The translations under genes were made by a program, and so were the position numbers. Below the pieces are notes generated by a model, which ran no database searches, was not told the DNA's origin, and saw nothing but the letters and a program-made list of their open reading frames with translations. A stretch of 64,000 bases of DNA, from assembly GCF_002904295.1 (NCBI RefSeq), contig NZ_PPHG01000052.1:134513-198512 (forward strand), given 5' to 3'. The stretch is from Amycolatopsis sp. CA-128772. Its GTDB lineage: Bacteria > Actinomycetota > Actinomycetes > Mycobacteriales > Pseudonocardiaceae. Below are positions 60,979 to 64,000 of this stretch, piece after piece (the first letter of the stretch is position 1; every line of letters starts with the position of its first letter).

Positions 60979-61356
60979 GTGAGCGACGTCGCTGGTGAGC
61001 AGGGTCTGGTCCAGGAGTGGCACGAGCTGCTGGCCCGCTACTCGGCCGTGTTCAGCACGCTGGAGTGCCGCCTGCAGGAGCGCCACGGCATCGGCGCGAA
61101 CGAGTTCGAGGCCCTCGAGCGCCTCGCGACCTGCGACTTCAAGTGCCGTTCGGCCGACCTCACCGGCGCCATCCACCTCAGCCAGAGCGCCACGTCGAGG
61201 CTGGTCGCCCGCCTGGAGAAGGAGGGCTTGGTCGAGCGCGCCCTGTGCGAGCTGGACCGGCGCGGCATCTTCGTGACGATCACCGACGCGGGCCGGGAGA
61301 AGTACCTCGCGGCCAAGCAGACGCACCGCGAGGTACTGGCGGAAACCCTGGGCTAG
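60979..61356 (+). CDS. MarR-family repressor of the DHA2 exporter
   Basis: A 125-residue MarR protein: winged helix at about residues 40-95 (ADLTGAIHLSQSATSRLVARLEKEGLVERA, then DRRGIFVTITDAG as the wing). Divergent from the exporter gene with multiple operators. GTG at 60979 is seven bases after TAAGTT, so transcripts are probably leaderless; upstream in-frame starts would overlap the operators. Confidence 0.9.
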   Translation: MSDVAGEQGLVQEWHELLARYSAVFSTLECRLQERHGIGANEFEALERLATCDFKCRSADLTGAIHLSQSATSRLVARLEKEGLVERALCELDRRGIFVTITDAGREKYLAAKQTHREVLAETLG

Positions 61357-62684
61357 CCCACCGGGCCCTCGACCGTCTTCACCCGGAGCTGCCGCTCACC
61401 ACCGCCGGCGCCGGTCACCGTGAGGGTCAGCTGGTCGCCCGGGTGGTGGGTGTCCATCACGTTCGTCAACGCGGTCGCCGAGGCGGTCGGCCTGCCGTCG
61501 ATTGCCGTGATCACGTCGCCGGCCGTCAAGCCGCCCTTCTGGGCCGGGCCGCGCTGGACGACCTCGCGGACCCTCGCCCCGCCCTGGCCGTCCGATACCG
61601 AGACGCCGATGAACGCCGTCTTGCCGATGTGGATCTTGTCCGAGGCCGTGCCCGCGACGATCTCGTGGGCGATGTCGACGGCCTGGTTGATCGGGATGGC
61701 GAAACCCTGGCCGGCGCCGCCGCTGCGGCGGCCGTTCAGCTGGTAGCCGGTCGACGCGGCCGTGTCCACGCCGATGACCTGGGCGTCCGCGTTGACCAGC
61801 GGGCCGCCGGAGTCGCCCGACTCGATGTTCGCCCGGACCTGGATCAGCCCGGTGAGCTGCTCGGACGAGCCGCTGGACTCGTCGGAGGCGGTGATCGACT
61901 GGTCCAGCGCCGTCACCGTGCCCGGCGCGGGCACCGGGTCGCCGCCGCGGCCGCCGGCGTTGCCGAGGCCGAGGATCTGGTCGCCGACCTCGACCTTCGA
62001 CGAGTCGCCGATGGTCGCGGTGGGCAGCCCGGACGCGCCGCGCAGCTGGATGACGGCAACGTCCTCGGTGCGGTCGTAGCCGACCACCTCCGCCTGGTAC
62101 GTGTCGCCGGTGCCGATGCTGGTGACCTTGATGCTGGTCGCGCCGGCCACGACGTGGTTGTTGGTGAGCACCTCGCCGTCGGCGGTGAGCACGATGCCGG
62201 TGCCCGCCGCGGCCGCGCCCTGCAGCCCGAGCTCGGTGGTGATGTTCACGATGGCCGGGTTGACCTTCGCCGACACGGCGTCGACGTCGAGTACCGTCTT
62301 CGCCTCGCTGGGCTGCCCGGAGAAGCCGAAGTTCTGGTTGCCGCCCGCGGTGGGGGCGCCCGCCCCGGAGATCAGGTGCCCGATCCCCAGCCCGGCGACG
62401 ACGGCCAGCGCGATCGCCACGACGGCGACGCTCAGCGCGCGCAGCGGGTGCCGCCGGCGCGGCGGCGGCCGGTAGGCGGGTTGGGGGTAGGCGTAGATCG
62501 GCTGCGGGTACGGCGGGTACGGGCGTCCCCACTGGTCACGGGGCTGGTCGTACTGGTGCTGGTGGTGGCCCCGGTGGTCCTGCGGGTAACCGTTCGGGCC
62601 GTAGTAGTCCGGCGAGTAGCCGCCCTGGCCGTAGCCGTACGGGTACTCGCCGCCGCCCTGCGGTCCTCGGTCGTACTCGCTCAT
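61353..62684 (-). CDS. Membrane-anchored HtrA/DegP-type serine protease with PDZ domain
   Basis: A 443-residue protein. A Tyr/Gly/Pro/Gln-rich cytoplasmic N-terminus (residues 1-75), one helix (about 82-104), then a trypsin-like protease domain with His177 (TNNHVVAG), Asp208 (YDRTEDVAV) and Ser292 (ESGDSGGPLV), and one PDZ domain (residues about 345-435; GARVREVVQRGPAQKGGLTAGD). It should degrade damaged envelope proteins, as PepD/HtrA proteins of mycobacteria do. ATG at 62684 has GGAG six bases upstream. Confidence 0.93.
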   Translation of the reverse strand: MSEYDRGPQGGGEYPYGYGQGGYSPDYYGPNGYPQDHRGHHQHQYDQPRDQWGRPYPPYPQPIYAYPQPAYRPPPRRRHPLRALSVAVVAIALAVVAGLGIGHLISGAGAPTAGGNQNFGFSGQPSEAKTVLDVDAVSAKVNPAIVNITTELGLQGAAAAGTGIVLTADGEVLTNNHVVAGATSIKVTSIGTGDTYQAEVVGYDRTEDVAVIQLRGASGLPTATIGDSSKVEVGDQILGLGNAGGRGGDPVPAPGTVTALDQSITASDESSGSSEQLTGLIQVRANIESGDSGGPLVNADAQVIGVDTAASTGYQLNGRRSGGAGQGFAIPINQAVDIAHEIVAGTASDKIHIGKTAFIGVSVSDGQGGARVREVVQRGPAQKGGLTAGDVITAIDGRPTASATALTNVMDTHHPGDQLTLTVTGAGGGERQLRVKTVEGPVG

Positions 62685-62829
62685 GCACAGCTCCAGCTCT
62701 CGACCAGCCTCCGGCCCACACCAGGAAACGCCCCAATCCTGAGAATTTCCTGGTGCGCTTCCATGGACTTGCTGTGGATTACCCGTTCGGGAGCCGGAGG
62801 TGACCGGAGGTGACCGGACGTGACCGGCG

Positions 62830-64000
62830 TTACCGCCGGATCCGTTCCATGCCGGGGTCGACCAGTGGCTCGGCGGCCACGGTGGCCGCGACCCGGCGGC
62901 CGAAGTACTCGATCTCCACGCTGCTGCCGACGTCCGCCGACGCCGGGAGCCACGCGTAGGCGATCGGACGGCCCACCGTGTACCCGTACGCGGCACTCGT
63001 GACGTACCCGGCGGCCACGCCGTCGACGAACACCGGTTCCTTGCCCAGCACGACCGTGCGGCCGTCGTCGATCGTCAGGCACCGCAACCGGCGTGCCGGC
63101 GTCCGGCCCTCGATCGCGGTCCGCCCCAGGAAGTCACCCTTCGCCAGGCGCACCGCGAAGCCGACGCCGGCCTCGTACGGGTCGTGCTCGGTGGTCATTT
63201 CGGTGCCCCACAGCCGGTAACCCTTCTCCAGCCGCAGGCTGTTGAACGCCGCCCGCCCGGCCGCGATCACGCCCAGGGGCTGCCCGGCCGCCCACAACGC
63301 GTCCCACAGCCGCAGGCCGTTGTCCGCGCCGGTGTAGATTTCCCAGCCCAGTTCACCCACATAGGACAGTCGCATCGCAACCACCGGCACGCCGGCGATC
63401 CGCGCCCTGCGCGCCCGGAAGTACTTCAGGCCGGCGTGCGAGAAGTCCTCATGGGACAGTGGCTGCACGAGGTCCCGTGCCAGCGGGCCCCAGACGCCGA
63501 TGCAGCACGTCCCGCCGGTGATGTCCCGGACCTGCACGCCGGCCGGTGCGTGCTTGACGAAGTGGTCGACGTCGATGTTCCCGTTGAGGCCGACCTGGAA
63601 CACCTCCGGCTCCAGGCGGGCCACCGTGACGTCGCTGCGCACGCCACCCGCGGCATCGAGCATCAGCGTGTACGTCACCGACCCGACCGACTTGTCGAGC
63701 TGGTTGGTGGTCAGCGACTGCAGCAGCTCCAGCGATCCCGGCCCGCTGATCTCGACCCGCTTCAACGGAGTCATGTCGTACAGCGCGACACCGTTGCGCG
63801 TGTGCCACGCCTCGGCGGCCACGATCGGCGAGTGGAACTGCGCCGACCACGCGTCCCGCGCCGGTGGGAGCGCGTCGTGCGGGAGCTTCTTCAGCAACGG
63901 CGCGTTGGCCTCGAACCAGTGCGGCCGCTCCCAGCCGCCCGCCTCCAGGAACACCGCGCCCAGCTCGCGCTGCCGCGCGTGGAACGGCGTCACCCGCAGG
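62830..64000 (-). CDS. Folate-binding end of a sarcosine/dimethylglycine oxidase-type protein (partial)
   Basis: The visible 387 or more residues form a glycine-cleavage T-protein-like tetrahydrofolate domain: WHTRNGVALYDMTPLKRVEISGPGSLELLQ (key part RVEISGPGSLELLQ), GGVRSDVTVARL, SYVGELGWEIY and LRLEKGYRLWGTEM. VTPFHARQRELGAVFLEAGGWERP before it is the linker seen after the FAD domain of dimethylglycine and sarcosine dehydrogenases, so the gene very probably continues beyond 64000 with an N-terminal flavin domain. It would demethylate choline-derived amines and pass the carbon to folate. Confidence 0.85.
   Translation of the reverse strand, partial: LRVTPFHARQRELGAVFLEAGGWERPHWFEANAPLLKKLPHDALPPARDAWSAQFHSPIVAAEAWHTRNGVALYDMTPLKRVEISGPGSLELLQSLTTNQLDKSVGSVTYTLMLDAAGGVRSDVTVARLEPEVFQVGLNGNIDVDHFVKHAPAGVQVRDITGGTCCIGVWGPLARDLVQPLSHEDFSHAGLKYFRARRARIAGVPVVAMRLSYVGELGWEIYTGADNGLRLWDALWAAGQPLGVIAAGRAAFNSLRLEKGYRLWGTEMTTEHDPYEAGVGFAVRLAKGDFLGRTAIEGRTPARRLRCLTIDDGRTVVLGKEPVFVDGVAAGYVTSAAYGYTVGRPIAYAWLPASADVGSSVEIEYFGRRVAATVAAEPLVDPGMERIRR

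Overview
The window is chromosomal DNA from a very GC-rich actinomycete. Coding-sequence habits (GTG and TTG starts, strong G/C in third codon positions), an SsgA-like sporulation protein, two ShbA/SigD-type sigma factors, a SigK/RskA pair, an F420-type reductase and an AftD-type arabinofuranosyltransferase cluster all point to Pseudonocardiaceae. Amycolatopsis is my best guess, made from gene content and not from a marker gene. I see no rRNA, tRNA, CRISPR array, transposase or prophage.

Layout. 1-5.5 kb: small membrane protein, DsbA-like oxidoreductase, QsdR-type TetR regulator, a secreted cutinase of the polyester-hydrolase family, and a divergent medium-chain reductase/TetR pair followed by an LLM flavoenzyme. 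5.5-9.4 kb: a SigK regulon block on the minus strand (sigK-like, rskA-like, a decayed molybdopterin oxidoreductase, a fasciclin lipoprotein). 9.4-16.7 kb: SsgA-like protein, acyl-adenylating enzyme, ilvD, a two-gene dehydrogenase/AhpD-like operon, cholesterol oxidase, S4 protein. 16.9-22.5 kb: two convergent ShbA-like sigma factors with an unknown 313-residue protein, a TetX-like flavoprotein divergent from its TetR regulator, and an ECF41 sigma factor with a near-ideal ECF41 promoter. 22.6-38.5 kb: GGDEF-EAL protein, cyclase-family protein, SARP/AfsR regulator, MerR/MFS pair, GH18 chitinase, PLP decarboxylase, GNAT, F420-type reductase, methyltransferase, PucR regulator, DUF2975/XRE pair.

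39.3-54.9 kb is a cell-envelope block that resembles the mycobacterial Rv0224c-Rv0227c and Rv0236c (aftD) neighbourhoods: DUF3068 protein, methyltransferase, glycosyltransferase, HHxxxDG acyltransferase-like protein, DUF2613 peptide, multi-TM protein, a flippase with one frameshift, AftD-like enzyme, second methyltransferase, multi-TM protein and a substrate-binding/VWA protein. 55-64 kb: a possible TIM-barrel hydrolase, a MocR regulator with AhpD-like protein and a wrecked MFS gene, an intact DHA2 MFS exporter divergent from a MarR regulator, an HtrA protease, and the end of a sarcosine/dimethylglycine oxidase-type protein cut by the window edge.

The most unusual structure is a family of short intergenic repeats. 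Three arrays of a 30-bp unit (four copies each, one inverted) sit in three different convergent gene junctions. A fourth convergent junction carries a different 21-bp array (five direct plus four inverted copies), and two of these junctions also share a separate block of about 50 bp. They look like compound bidirectional terminators or mobile palindromic elements. Four genes are visibly decayed, one of them by a local inversion inside the reading frame. At least thirteen genes have a TANNNT-like -10 box 5-7 nt before the start codon, implying extensive leaderless transcription.
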